This document shows positions 27,325 through 35,522 of a stretch of 64,000 nucleotides of DNA, one piece after another. The stretch lies in contig NZ_CP020772.1 in NCBI RefSeq assembly GCF_002097535.1, forward strand, positions 1,860,001 to 1,924,000. Reading direction: 5' to 3'. Position 1 is the first letter of the stretch; each line of letters opens with the position of its first letter. The notes under the pieces were generated by a model, which did no database searches, had not been told where the DNA came from, and worked only from the letters and a program-made list of their open reading frames with translations. Made by a program: the position numbers and the translations under genes. The DNA is from Halobacillus mangrovi (GTDB lineage Bacteria > Bacillota > Bacilli > Bacillales > Halobacillaceae).

Positions 27325-29658
27325 TTAATCCTCCTCCTTTCGATTGCGTAACCTTATAAGTCCAAATATCGCCATAGCTGCGATTCCAAGCACTACGATC
27401 TCGAATAAGGTATCCAATCCACGGAAGTCAACTAGGATAACGTTGACTACGTTGTCTCCTCCTCCAAGAGAGTGGGATTTTTCAATGAAATAGCTTGATA
27501 TAGAATCAAACCATTTACTGCTGTGAGAAGAAATCGCAACCATTGTCATCAGGGCTCCGAACCCTATAGAAATGACAAGGTTTAACGTACGAGTACTTGC
27601 CGTTTCATGTTTTTTCCTTAACTTTGGCAAATGATAGAAAACGAGCAAGAACAAGGCTACTGTTACTGTCTCTATAATCAGCTGTGTCAGGGCCAAGTCT
27701 GGTGCTCTGAACAATACGAATAACATAGAGAGTCCATAGCCTACTACACCTAAGATCAAAATTGCGGTAATTCGATTATTCGTAATAATGGTTCCGACAG
27801 CAGCGATAACCATCATAATAGCTACAAACACGGCGGGAAGAGAGACACGGGATAAATGATCGGTATCGACCGAGAATCCACCAGTAATGGCCATAAAGGC
27901 AAAAGTAACCACAATGATTGCTGCCAGTATGAGACGGACATATCGACTAAGAGATCCGTTCATGTATCCCTTCGTAACTTTCTCAGAAAAAACTTCTAAT
28001 CGGTCAACAGTACCATCGTAAAATTTATTCATACTCATAACGCCTGGAACGAAGTTATAGACAGGCTGCCAGATCTTTCTGGACAGCGCCAATATCGTAC
28101 CGAAAACAAGAACAGCTAAAGACATAATCAATGGAGTAGTAATGCCATGCCAGAATTTAATATGCTTTTCAATTTCTACGCCTTTTACTGCCGAAGCAGC
28201 ATGAGCGATGAACGGCTCGTTAACTAAGTGTGGAAATAAACCGATGATTACTACGCCAATAACTAAAATCATTGGGGAAACAAGCATACCAATGGGTGCT
28301 TCATGCGGCTTTTTAGGTAATTGGTCAATCTTAGTCGTTCCACGGAATGTACCGAAGAAAAAGTACATGGAATAAACAAAAGTGAAAATGCTTCCAAAGA
28401 CAGCTAGATATGGAAGTATCGTTCTTAATAATCCAATAAATCCTTCTTTCGTCACTTCAAGGTGTATGGCAGCATCGAAAAATAGTTCTTTACTATAGAA
28501 CCCGTTCAAAAATGGTAGAGGCACACCAGCCATAGAGAAGGATGCAAACACAGCTAACGTAGCTGTAATGGGTAAAAATGTCATCAATCCTCCAAGCTTT
28601 CGAATGTCCCTAGTACCTACTTCATGGTCAACAATTCCTGCGACCATAAACAGACTTCCTTTAAATGTTGCGTGGTTTAAAATATGAAATACAGCAGCAA
28701 ATACGGCTACTTTTGTTCCAAACCCCAGCATGGCCATAATCATACCCAGCTGACTGATCGTTGAAAAGGCGAGAATGGCTTTTAAGTCAGTCTGCCTTAC
28801 TGCCATATAAGATCCCCAGCACAATGTGATAATCCCCATAGTCGATACTATAATGAAGAACCAATCATTAGATGAGAGCATCGGAGAATAGCGAGCCACT
28901 AGATATATGCCGGCTTTAACCATTGTAGCCGAGTGTAAATAAGCACTTACAGGAGTAGGAGCTTCCATTGCATCTGGAAGCCAGATATGAAAAGGGAACT
29001 GAGCAGATTTCGTAAATGCTCCTAAAAGTAATAAACACAAGATAAGTGGGAAGAAATCACTATTTAAAATAAGCTGCTGCTGATCAATCATTTCCTGAAT
29101 GCTGGTTGTGTTCGTCAAAACAGTCATAAACACTAGTGCACCAAGAAGGCTTAAGCCACCGAAGACGGTGATCAGCATCGATTTTAGGGCTCCATACCGT
29201 GATTCTTTTTTATAATTCCAATATCCGATTAGCAAGAATGAGGATAAGGAAGTAAACTCCCAAAAGGTGTATAGGACAAAGACGTTATCCGATAGGACGA
29301 CACCCAACATGGATCCCATGAAGATCAGTAAATATACATAAAAATGTCCCAGTTGCTCCGATTTATGTAAGTAGAAAATCGAATAAAAGGCAACTAGGGC
29401 ACCAATCCCGCTGATTAATAAAACAAATAATAAGCTGAGACCATCTAGATAGAAGAGGATATTCATATCCAATGAAGGTATCCAAGTGTACTCTCTTGAA
29501 ACAGGTTCAAACCCATGCCCTAAATAACGAGCAAAATAAATAAACACAATCACAGGGACGATTGTGACAAAGTATCCTGTGTGAATCGTATGTTTCCACT
29601 TACTTAAAAATGGAATGATCATCGCAATGATGAAAGGCAATAATACAGCCACCAACAT
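27325..29658 (-). CDS. mrpA: Mrp Na+/H+ antiporter subunit A
   Basis: Largest Mrp subunit, 777 residues with about 20 membrane helices, related to NuoL. The antiporter core includes SAQFPFHIWLPDAMEAPTPVSA (seen as FHIWLPDAMEAPTPVSA, near residue 225) and the histidine-rich FHILNHATFKG (near 328). The C-terminal part (about 600-777) has the MbhD/MbhE-like domains (FRAPDLALTQLIIETV, VNVILVDFRGLDTLFE). It ends like a normal MrpA and does not carry an MrpB domain: the MrpB motif around HxPGGGF is nowhere in it. First gene of the operon, with a GGGAGG site. Confidence 0.96.
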   Translation of the reverse strand: MLVAVLLPFIIAMIIPFLSKWKHTIHTGYFVTIVPVIVFIYFARYLGHGFEPVSREYTWIPSLDMNILFYLDGLSLLFVLLISGIGALVAFYSIFYLHKSEQLGHFYVYLLIFMGSMLGVVLSDNVFVLYTFWEFTSLSSFLLIGYWNYKKESRYGALKSMLITVFGGLSLLGALVFMTVLTNTTSIQEMIDQQQLILNSDFFPLILCLLLLGAFTKSAQFPFHIWLPDAMEAPTPVSAYLHSATMVKAGIYLVARYSPMLSSNDWFFIIVSTMGIITLCWGSYMAVRQTDLKAILAFSTISQLGMIMAMLGFGTKVAVFAAVFHILNHATFKGSLFMVAGIVDHEVGTRDIRKLGGLMTFLPITATLAVFASFSMAGVPLPFLNGFYSKELFFDAAIHLEVTKEGFIGLLRTILPYLAVFGSIFTFVYSMYFFFGTFRGTTKIDQLPKKPHEAPIGMLVSPMILVIGVVIIGLFPHLVNEPFIAHAASAVKGVEIEKHIKFWHGITTPLIMSLAVLVFGTILALSRKIWQPVYNFVPGVMSMNKFYDGTVDRLEVFSEKVTKGYMNGSLSRYVRLILAAIIVVTFAFMAITGGFSVDTDHLSRVSLPAVFVAIMMVIAAVGTIITNNRITAILILGVVGYGLSMLFVLFRAPDLALTQLIIETVTVALFLLVFYHLPKLRKKHETASTRTLNLVISIGFGALMTMVAISSHSSKWFDSISSYFIEKSHSLGGGDNVVNVILVDFRGLDTLFEIVVLGIAAMAIFGLIRLRNRKEED

Positions 29659-29693
29659 GTGGTTTTTCCTCCCTCGACAAAAAGTTTCATTTA

Positions 29694-29722
29694 TCTATAT
29701 TAAAGTTGTTCAATATTGTCTA
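29694..29722 (-). promoter_or_regulatory. Possible sigma-A promoter of the mrp operon
   Basis: On the minus strand TAGACA (29722-29717), 17 bases, TATAGA (29699-29694). Each box has mismatches to consensus; the location 36 bases before mrpA is suitable. Confidence 0.35.
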
Positions 29723-29852
29723 TAGAATCAATTGTAATCAAAAAAAGGACTAACATTCAACTGTATTACATGAACGAAGATGCTGAAGAGGTACAATTTA
29801 GTGTTCCCTATTAAATAAGAAGAGACACAACAAAAAACAAATTTAAAAAGAT

Positions 29853-29886
29853 AAAAAAAACTCGCTTTAAATTCTTCAGCGAGTTT
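29853..29886 (-). terminator. Terminator of sda
   Basis: On the minus strand AAACTCGCT pairs with AGCGAGTTT and is followed by a run of T's. It lies 46 bases beyond the sda stop. Confidence 0.85.
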
Positions 29887-29931
29887 CGTTTCTGTATATT
29901 CATGTAAGATATTGTTTAGATTTGTTAAAAT

Positions 29932-30099
29932 TCATCCTACTTGTGTGACAAAATCATTGATTAAATGCTGGATGGACCTCTTTCTGATTTCTTCTCTAAT
30001 CTGATTGACAAACTCCTCAGAAAGATTGAGTTCAATAGCTTTGTGGTAAGATTGTATTAACAGGGAATCAGATAATTGTTTCATACCTCTGTCACTCAT
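29932..30099 (-). CDS. sda: Sporulation inhibitor Sda
   Basis: A 55-residue protein that reads MSDRGMKQLSDSLLIQSYHK at its start and continues AIELNLSEEFVNQIREEIRK. This matches the Sda family (LSDxLLIxSYxKAxELNLxxxF), a helical hairpin that blocks the sporulation histidine kinase KinA when DNA replication is disturbed. ATG 30099 is seven bases after AGGAGGTGG; the internal ATG at 30084 gives the more usual short N-terminus but has a poorer site. The gene is divergent from yqeG, as in B. subtilis, with DnaA boxes in between. The C-terminus is somewhat longer than that of B. subtilis Sda. Confidence 0.9.
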   Translation of the reverse strand: MSDRGMKQLSDSLLIQSYHKAIELNLSEEFVNQIREEIRKRSIQHLINDFVTQVG

Positions 30100-30185
30100 G
30101 TGACAGCCACCTCCTGTTGTTTCATAGCTTTATCGAAATTGTATTCTAACCTTACCATGACCCGGAACTCCCTACAATATGCTAG

Positions 30186-30284
30186 TTATCTACAAGGAAA
30201 TGTAGATAACTTTATGGATAAAATATTCGAATAAGGTATAACAAAGGAAAAACTGTGTGGACTTTGTGTATAAAGTTATCCACA
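30186..30284. promoter_or_regulatory. DnaA-box cluster between sda and yqeG
   Basis: Two consensus boxes stand three bases apart: TGTGTATAA (30265-30273, minus orientation TTATACACA) and TTATCCACA (30276-30284). Two one-mismatch boxes form a perfect inverted repeat: TTATCTACA (30186-30194) and TGTAGATAA (30201-30209). The yqeG-sda region is a known DnaA-binding cluster in B. subtilis, where DnaA activates sda. Regulation by DnaA here is inferred from this conservation. Confidence 0.8.
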
Positions 30285-30346
30285 ACCTGTTGCTGTCAGT
30301 AATTGTCGAACGATTTTCGTTCTATCTGCCATTTCAAAAGAAGATT

Positions 30347-30375
30347 TTGAAACATGAAGTATTTTTGTATATGAT
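30347..30375 (+). promoter_or_regulatory. Sigma-A promoter of the yqeG operon
   Basis: TTGAAA (30347-30352), 17-base spacer, TATGAT (30370-30375). It lies inside a longer open frame upstream of yqeG, which shows that this upstream part is not coding. Confidence 0.85.
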
Positions 30376-30418
30376 AAGTAAGGAGATTTTGCCGGTATAT
30401 ACGGATGGAGTGAACCAA

Positions 30419-30946
30419 ATGTTAAATAATTTCTTACCAAATGAACATGTACCGAGCGTGTTTGACATAGATCCTGAAGAGTTGAAAGAAAAAGGTGTCA
30501 AAGGTGTTATCACGGATCTTGATAATACATTGGTTGCCTGGGATGTCAGAGATGCTACGGACGAAATTAAAAAATGGTTTCAAAAGATGGAGAGTCATGG
30601 AATCCAGGTGACGATTGCATCCAATAATAAGGAAACACGTGTGAAGCTGTTTTCTGAGCCTCTGGATACAAGGTTTATCTACAGCGCAAGAAAGCCTTTA
30701 TCCAAAGCTTTTAAAAAAGCTCAAAAACAAATGGGATTAGCAAAAGACGAAGTAGTGGTTGTAGGAGATCAGCTTTTAACCGATGTATTAGGAGGAAACT
30801 TAGCTGGCTTCCATACTATTCTTGTTGTCCCCATTGTAGAAACGGATGGCTTTTTTACTCGAATTAACAGAAAAGTTGAACGTAGAATCTTAAACTGGAT
30901 GAGGAAAAAAGGAAAAATCACCTGGGAGAGGAGACACCATTCATGA
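30419..30946 (+). CDS. yqeG: HAD-family phosphatase YqeG
   Basis: A 175-residue HAD-IIIA phosphatase of unknown substrate. The nucleophile motif is DLDNTLVAWD (residues 33-42), motif II is TIASNN, and the last motif is VVGDQLLTDVLGGN (around residue 118). ATG 30419 (MLNNFLPNEHVPS) matches the B. subtilis N-terminus and follows GGAG by eight bases; the open frame extends further upstream across the promoter. First gene of a long operon that overlaps yqeH by four bases. Confidence 0.94.
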   Translation: MLNNFLPNEHVPSVFDIDPEELKEKGVKGVITDLDNTLVAWDVRDATDEIKKWFQKMESHGIQVTIASNNKETRVKLFSEPLDTRFIYSARKPLSKAFKKAQKQMGLAKDEVVVVGDQLLTDVLGGNLAGFHTILVVPIVETDGFFTRINRKVERRILNWMRKKGKITWERRHHS

Positions 30947-32043
30947 GTGATATACAGTGTCAAGGATGCGGAGCCACTATACAAACAATAAATCCTGAGC
31001 AGCCGGGTTATGCACCCGCATCAGCATTAGAGAGAGAAGAAGTCATTTGTAAAAGGTGTTTTCGTTTAAAGCATTATAACGAAGTTCAGGATGTACCTTA
31101 CCAGGATGATGACTTTTTGGAAATGCTTAATCAAATTAGTAACAATGAAGGGTTAGTCGTTCAATTAGTAGATATCTTTGATTTTAATGGAAGCTTTATT
31201 CCCGGTTTAAAAAGGTTGACAGGCAACAATCCAGTACTCCTAGTAGGAAATAAAATGGATGTACTTCCGAAGTCAGTGAATCAAGGAAAAGTAAAGCTGT
31301 GGCTGAAAAAGTCTGCGAAAGATTTAGGGTTAAAAGTAGAGGATGTACACCTGATTTCAGCTGAAAAAAATCAGGGTGTTGAAAAACTTTCAAAAGCAAT
31401 TGATGAGATGAGAACTGGACGAGATGTTTATATCGTAGGTACAACAAATGTAGGTAAGTCGACGTTTATCAATACGCTAATTGCTAATACTTCCGGTGTG
31501 AAAGAAGCAATTACGACTTCCTATTTCCCTGGAACCACCCTGGGCTTTATCGATATACCTTTAGATGAAGCAAGTTCTCTTTATGACACTCCTGGAGTCA
31601 TCCATCGGCACCAGATGGCCCATTACGTTTCAGATCAAGATTTAAAGGTTATTACCCCTCGAAAAGAGATTAAACCAAAGGTTTATCAATTGAATCCTGA
31701 GCAGACTTTATACTTTGGTGGACTAGCAAGATTAGATTTTAATATTGGAGACCGCAGTTCATTTATCTGTTATTTCTCTAATGAATTAAACATTCATCGC
31801 ACGAAGCTAGAAAAAGCGGATGAATTGTACAGTAATCACTTAGGTGAACTTCTAACTCCTCCTGATAAAGAAACAATCGAAAAATTGCCACCTCTTAAAG
31901 AGCATACCTTTAAGATCAAAGGCGAGAAAATGGATATTGTGTTTTCTGGTTTAGGATGGGTCACTGTCCCTGAGGGAAACATAACAGTGACCGCTCATGT
32001 TCCGGAAGGGGTAAAAGTGTCCTTACGTGAATCTTTAATATAG
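30943..32043 (+). CDS. yqeH: Circularly permuted ribosome-assembly GTPase YqeH
   Basis: A 366-residue GTPase needed for 30S subunit assembly. An N-terminal zinc finger uses C6, C9, C36 and C39. The GTPase motifs come in permuted order: NKMD (G4, near residue 102), then the P-loop GTTNVGKST (near 166-174), then DTPG (near 215). A C-terminal RNA-binding treble-clef-like domain follows. The ATG overlaps the yqeG stop. Confidence 0.96.
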   Translation: MSDIQCQGCGATIQTINPEQPGYAPASALEREEVICKRCFRLKHYNEVQDVPYQDDDFLEMLNQISNNEGLVVQLVDIFDFNGSFIPGLKRLTGNNPVLLVGNKMDVLPKSVNQGKVKLWLKKSAKDLGLKVEDVHLISAEKNQGVEKLSKAIDEMRTGRDVYIVGTTNVGKSTFINTLIANTSGVKEAITTSYFPGTTLGFIDIPLDEASSLYDTPGVIHRHQMAHYVSDQDLKVITPRKEIKPKVYQLNPEQTLYFGGLARLDFNIGDRSSFICYFSNELNIHRTKLEKADELYSNHLGELLTPPDKETIEKLPPLKEHTFKIKGEKMDIVFSGLGWVTVPEGNITVTAHVPEGVKVSLRESLI

Positions 32044-32054
32044 GAGGGTCAATA

Positions 32055-32891
32055 TTGTTGAAGCTTGGACTGATCGGCCATCCTGTCGGCCACTCAATGT
32101 CACCATGGATCCACGGTAAATTACTGGATCAGCAAAACCTACAAGGCAGTTACGAACTATTTGACTTAGAACCAGAGGAATTCGATCAACAGATTCAGTC
32201 ACCTGAAATAAAAAAACTGGACGGATTTAACGTAACAGTACCATTTAAGGAAAAAATCATCCCTTATTTGGCGGGGCTTGATGAAACTGCCAAAGAGATG
32301 GGGGCTGTGAATACAGTTAAGAATACATCCGAAGGTTGGATTGGTTATAACACGGATGGAACAGGTTTTGCCGATTCATTGACGAATGATTATCCAGATA
32401 GCCTAAAAGGTAACACCCGCATTCTTTTATTAGGAAGCGGAGGGGCTTCGAGAGGGATTTTCCATGCCCTTGCGAAAAAAGAAGTGGCTGCAATCGATAT
32501 TGCCAATCGTACAACCCAGCGTGCAATAGATATTATTCAAGAAGGGTCGCAGAAGATAAAGTCTACTGTGTTGACTTTAGATGAAGCTTCAGAGCATCTT
32601 TCCAAATATGATGTGGTCATCCAAACAACGACTGTAGGAATGAGTCCAAACGACGATCAGTTGATTATCCCTGTCGATCACTTGACAAAAGGGACCATTG
32701 TAAGTGATATTGTTTACCGGCCAATGAAAACGAGGTTTTTGCAAGAAGCTAAAAAGCGGGGCGCACGTCTTCACTTCGGTCATCAAATGCTTCTGCAGCA
32801 AGCTGTATACTCATTTAAAATATGGACCGAAACGGAACCCGACGCATCCGCCTTGCTAGAAGAGTTCGAAAAGAAACTGAAAGGGGTATAG
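32055..32891 (+). CDS. aroE: Shikimate dehydrogenase
   Basis: NADPH-dependent reduction of 3-dehydroshikimate in aromatic amino acid synthesis; 278 residues. The catalytic Lys lies in NVTVPFKEK (near residue 65), substrate binding uses GHSMSPWIH and NTDGTGF, and the nucleotide loop is LLLGSGGASRG (near 122). The start is TTG 32055 or the adjacent TTG 32058; AGGAGGG is six to nine bases upstream. It sits between yqeH and yhbY as in B. subtilis. Confidence 0.96.
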   Translation: MLKLGLIGHPVGHSMSPWIHGKLLDQQNLQGSYELFDLEPEEFDQQIQSPEIKKLDGFNVTVPFKEKIIPYLAGLDETAKEMGAVNTVKNTSEGWIGYNTDGTGFADSLTNDYPDSLKGNTRILLLGSGGASRGIFHALAKKEVAAIDIANRTTQRAIDIIQEGSQKIKSTVLTLDEASEHLSKYDVVIQTTTVGMSPNDDQLIIPVDHLTKGTIVSDIVYRPMKTRFLQEAKKRGARLHFGHQMLLQQAVYSFKIWTETEPDASALLEEFEKKLKGV

Positions 32892-32892
32892 A

Positions 32893-33183
32893 ATGTTAAC
32901 AAGTAAGCAAAAAAAGCATTTACGTGCTGAATCCCACCATATACAGCCGATATTTCAAGTTGGGAAAGCAGGCGTAAATGAAAATATGACAAAACAAATT
33001 AACGAAGCTCTTGAAAAGCGTGAGCTAATTAAAGTGAGCGTGTTGCAGAATTGTTTTGAAGATAACAGACAAGTTGCCGAAGAAATTGTAGAGGCGACGA
33101 ATGCAAATATCGTTCAAGTTATTGGAAATACAATAATCCTTTATAAAGAATCAATAGACAATAAACAAATAGAATTGCCTTAA
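32893..33183 (+). CDS. yhbY: Ribosome-assembly RNA-binding protein YhbY (CRM domain)
   Basis: A 96-residue protein formed by a single CRM domain that binds pre-50S particles. Conserved features are LTSKQKKHLRAESHHIQPIFQVGKAG at the N-terminus (seen here as LTSKQKKHLRAE and QVGKAG) and a late GNTIILYK strand. The start lies one base after the aroE stop, with GAAAGGGG just upstream. Orthologue of B. subtilis yqeI. Confidence 0.94.
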   Translation: MLTSKQKKHLRAESHHIQPIFQVGKAGVNENMTKQINEALEKRELIKVSVLQNCFEDNRQVAEEIVEATNANIVQVIGNTIILYKESIDNKQIELP

Positions 33184-33195
33184 AGGAGACCTGCT

Positions 33196-33768
33196 ATGAA
33201 ACGGATCGGAATTCTAGGGGGTACATTTGATCCGCCTCACCATGGGCATCTAATTATGGCAGAATATGCTCGTAACGATTTAGATTTGGATGAAGTGTGG
33301 TTCATCCCTTCTCATGTTCCTCCACACAAGCAAGGGGCAAAGGTGGCAGGAGAAGATCGTTTGAGGATGGTTCAAAAAGCTGTAGAATCGAATCCTTATT
33401 TCCAGGCTAGCGATGTGGAGCTGACAAGGAAAGGCACCTCCTATACGGTAGATACGATGAAATACTTAAAGGATCAGTTTCCCGAAAATGAATTTTATTT
33501 TATTATCGGCGGGGATATGGTTGAACATCTTCCTCAGTGGCATAAAATCGATGAATTACAAAATCTCGTCCAATTTGTAGGTGTTAAACGCTCAGGTTAT
33601 AGGTGGAATCCTGAAATACCTGTACACTTCGTGGAAATTCCACTGATAGAAATTTCATCGTCAAATATCAGAGAACGGCTTTTTTCTGGAAATAGCGTAC
33701 GGTATTTAGTGCCGGATTCCGTTTATCATTTCATAAAGGAGCATAAGCTATATGGAGCTGAATCGTGA
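33196..33768 (+). CDS. nadD: Nicotinate-nucleotide adenylyltransferase
   Basis: Adenylates nicotinate mononucleotide on the route to NAD; 190 residues. GGTFDPPHHGH (residues 7-17) is the nucleotidyltransferase HxGH motif, and ISSSNIRERL near 155 is the ISSTxIR counterpart. The gene overlaps yqeK by 17 bases. Confidence 0.97.
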   Translation: MKRIGILGGTFDPPHHGHLIMAEYARNDLDLDEVWFIPSHVPPHKQGAKVAGEDRLRMVQKAVESNPYFQASDVELTRKGTSYTVDTMKYLKDQFPENEFYFIIGGDMVEHLPQWHKIDELQNLVQFVGVKRSGYRWNPEIPVHFVEIPLIEISSSNIRERLFSGNSVRYLVPDSVYHFIKEHKLYGAES

Positions 33769-34312
33769 CAAAGCCTTAGAATTTGTAAAACCCTATTTGA
33801 AACAGAAGAGGTATGAACATACCATTCGGGTTACGGATCAAGCAGTGGAGCTTGCTGAAAGGTTCGGAGCAGATGTATGGAAAACGGAAATAGCCGCAGC
33901 TTTACACGATTATGCTAAGTACAAGCCTTTAGATGAGATGAAGCGTTGGATCTTGGAGGATCGGCGCTTACCTAAAGATTTATTGGATTATCATCATGAA
34001 TTGTGGCATGGTCCAGTAGGAGCTTTAATGCTTGAAAGGGAAATTGGATTGGATGATAAAGAAGTGAAATCGGCTATTCAGTGTCATACTACTGGTAAGA
34101 AACACATGACTGTTTTAGATAAGGTAGTGTTTTTAGCAGACTACATTGAACCAGGAAGGGATTTTCCAGGTGTTGAGGTAGCCAGGGATAAGTCAAAAGA
34201 AAGTCTTGACGATGCGTGTGCCACGGCATTGAAGAATACGATTCATTTTTTAGTAGATAAAGAACGAACAGTTTATCCGGACACGTTCCATGCATTCAAT
34301 GATTTAATATAA
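33752..34312 (+). CDS. yqeK: HD-domain diadenosine tetraphosphate hydrolase YqeK
   Basis: A 186-residue HD-fold protein; the family hydrolyses Ap4A symmetrically to two ADP. Metal ligands include H22 in YEHTIRV, HDYAK (near 51-55), the DYHHELWHG stretch (near 77) and DYIEPGRDFPG (near 130). ATG 33752 follows AAGGAG. It lies between nadD and rsfS, the normal order. Confidence 0.94.
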   Translation: MELNRDKALEFVKPYLKQKRYEHTIRVTDQAVELAERFGADVWKTEIAAALHDYAKYKPLDEMKRWILEDRRLPKDLLDYHHELWHGPVGALMLEREIGLDDKEVKSAIQCHTTGKKHMTVLDKVVFLADYIEPGRDFPGVEVARDKSKESLDDACATALKNTIHFLVDKERTVYPDTFHAFNDLI

Positions 34313-34355
34313 TATCATTAAGACAGATAAAAAGGATGAATAAGGGAGGAAGACT

Positions 34356-34709
34356 ATGGAAAGTAAAGATTTAGTTACTTTGGCAGCGCAAGCCTGTGAT
34401 GAGAAAAGAGCGGGTGATATCGTTGTTTTAGATATGTCTGATGTGTCACTTATTGCTGATTATTTTCTAATTTGCGAAGGTTCGAATGAACGTCAAGTCC
34501 AAGCTATTGCACGTGAATTAAAAAATCAGGCAGAAGAAAATGGCATTGAAATTAAAAGAATGGAGGGTTTTGAACAGGCACGCTGGATCCTTGTTGATTT
34601 AAATGACGTGGTCTGCCATATTTTCCACAAAGATGAACGCCATTATTACAACCTCGAAAGACTATGGGGAGACGCATCAACCATCGCTGTTGAAGGCATT
34701 GAAGGCTAA
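34356..34709 (+). CDS. rsfS: Ribosomal silencing factor RsfS
   Basis: A 117-residue protein that binds ribosomal protein uL14 and keeps 50S and 30S subunits apart under poor nutrition. The family fold is seen in DIVVLDMSDVSLIADYFLI, VQAIARELKN and CHIFHKDERHYYNLERLWG-type stretches. ATG 34356 follows GGGAGGA. Orthologue of B. subtilis yqeL. Confidence 0.95.
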   Translation: MESKDLVTLAAQACDEKRAGDIVVLDMSDVSLIADYFLICEGSNERQVQAIARELKNQAEENGIEIKRMEGFEQARWILVDLNDVVCHIFHKDERHYYNLERLWGDASTIAVEGIEG

Positions 34710-34712
34710 TCG

Positions 34713-35447
34713 ATGAGTTATCATCAAATGGCCCAAGTGTACGACCGTCTTATGGTGGATGCTCCGTACGATAATTGGGTAAAGTTCACGAAAAATATGA
34801 TCGATGAGTTTCATCCTCAGGTGAAAACAATCCTGGATGTAGGATGCGGTACAGGCGAGATTACACACAGATTAGATGGAGTAAAGTTCAGGCTTACTGG
34901 AGTGGATTTATCAGAAGAGATGCTGGCAATGGCACAGCAAAAAAATCCTCGTTCCAAAATCCAATGGCTCCATCAGGATATGACTCAATTAGAGGGAATA
35001 GATCATTACGATTGTGTGATTAGCTATTGCGACGTTCTCAATTATCTTACAGATGAGAATAGTGTTAGGAACGCTTTCACCTCGATATATGACGCGTTGA
35101 ATCCTAGAGGGTTATTCTTGTTTGATGTGCATTCTATAGATCATATTCACGAAGATCTGTATGGTTCCACTTTTGCGGAAGTATATGATGAACTTTCTTA
35201 TGTATGGTTCTGTGATCCGGGTGAAACTGATAACAGCGTGGTTCATGACCTGACTTTTTTCGTTCAAGACGGTGAGAAATATATACGGTTTGACGAAAGG
35301 CACGATCAAAAAGGGTATCCAACTAAAGACCTGCAACATTGGCTGGAAGAAGCAGGATTTAAGATTAAACGGGTTTGTGCTGATTTTGATGAGAAACCTT
35401 CAACTGTAGGTGACCGCTTGTTTTTCGTTTGTGAAAAAGCATTATAG
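34713..35447 (+). CDS. yqeM: Class I SAM-dependent methyltransferase YqeM
   Basis: A 244-residue methyltransferase of unknown substrate. SAM motif I is ILDVGCGTGEITHRL (near residue 40), followed by VDLSEEML and an acidic motif at DCVISYCDVLNY (near 105). It starts three bases after the rsfS stop and ends the yqeG operon; a terminator shared with comER follows. Confidence 0.9.
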   Translation: MSYHQMAQVYDRLMVDAPYDNWVKFTKNMIDEFHPQVKTILDVGCGTGEITHRLDGVKFRLTGVDLSEEMLAMAQQKNPRSKIQWLHQDMTQLEGIDHYDCVISYCDVLNYLTDENSVRNAFTSIYDALNPRGLFLFDVHSIDHIHEDLYGSTFAEVYDELSYVWFCDPGETDNSVVHDLTFFVQDGEKYIRFDERHDQKGYPTKDLQHWLEEAGFKIKRVCADFDEKPSTVGDRLFFVCEKAL

Positions 35448-35477
35448 AAAAGGAGTCGGATTCCCGGCTCCTTTTTT
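35447..35477. terminator. Terminator between yqeM and comER
   Basis: AAAAGGAGTCGG pairs with CCGGCTCCTTTTT (one G-U pair), with T's on the plus strand and A's in front. It probably serves both convergent genes. Confidence 0.85.
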
Positions 35478-35522
35478 AATTGTTTTTGCAGGATTATTTG
35501 GATTTATGTCGAATTATTTATT

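Noticed and set aside
27325..29658. MrpA-MrpB fusion to explain the missing mrpB
   Set aside because: The protein is 777 residues, standard for MrpA alone, and ends in the usual MbhE-like segment; no MrpB motif is present.
30257..30418. Open frame upstream of yqeG that would add 54 residues
   Set aside because: It contains the DnaA box at 30276 and the clear sigma-A promoter 30347-30375; YqeG homologues start at the MLNNFLP methionine.
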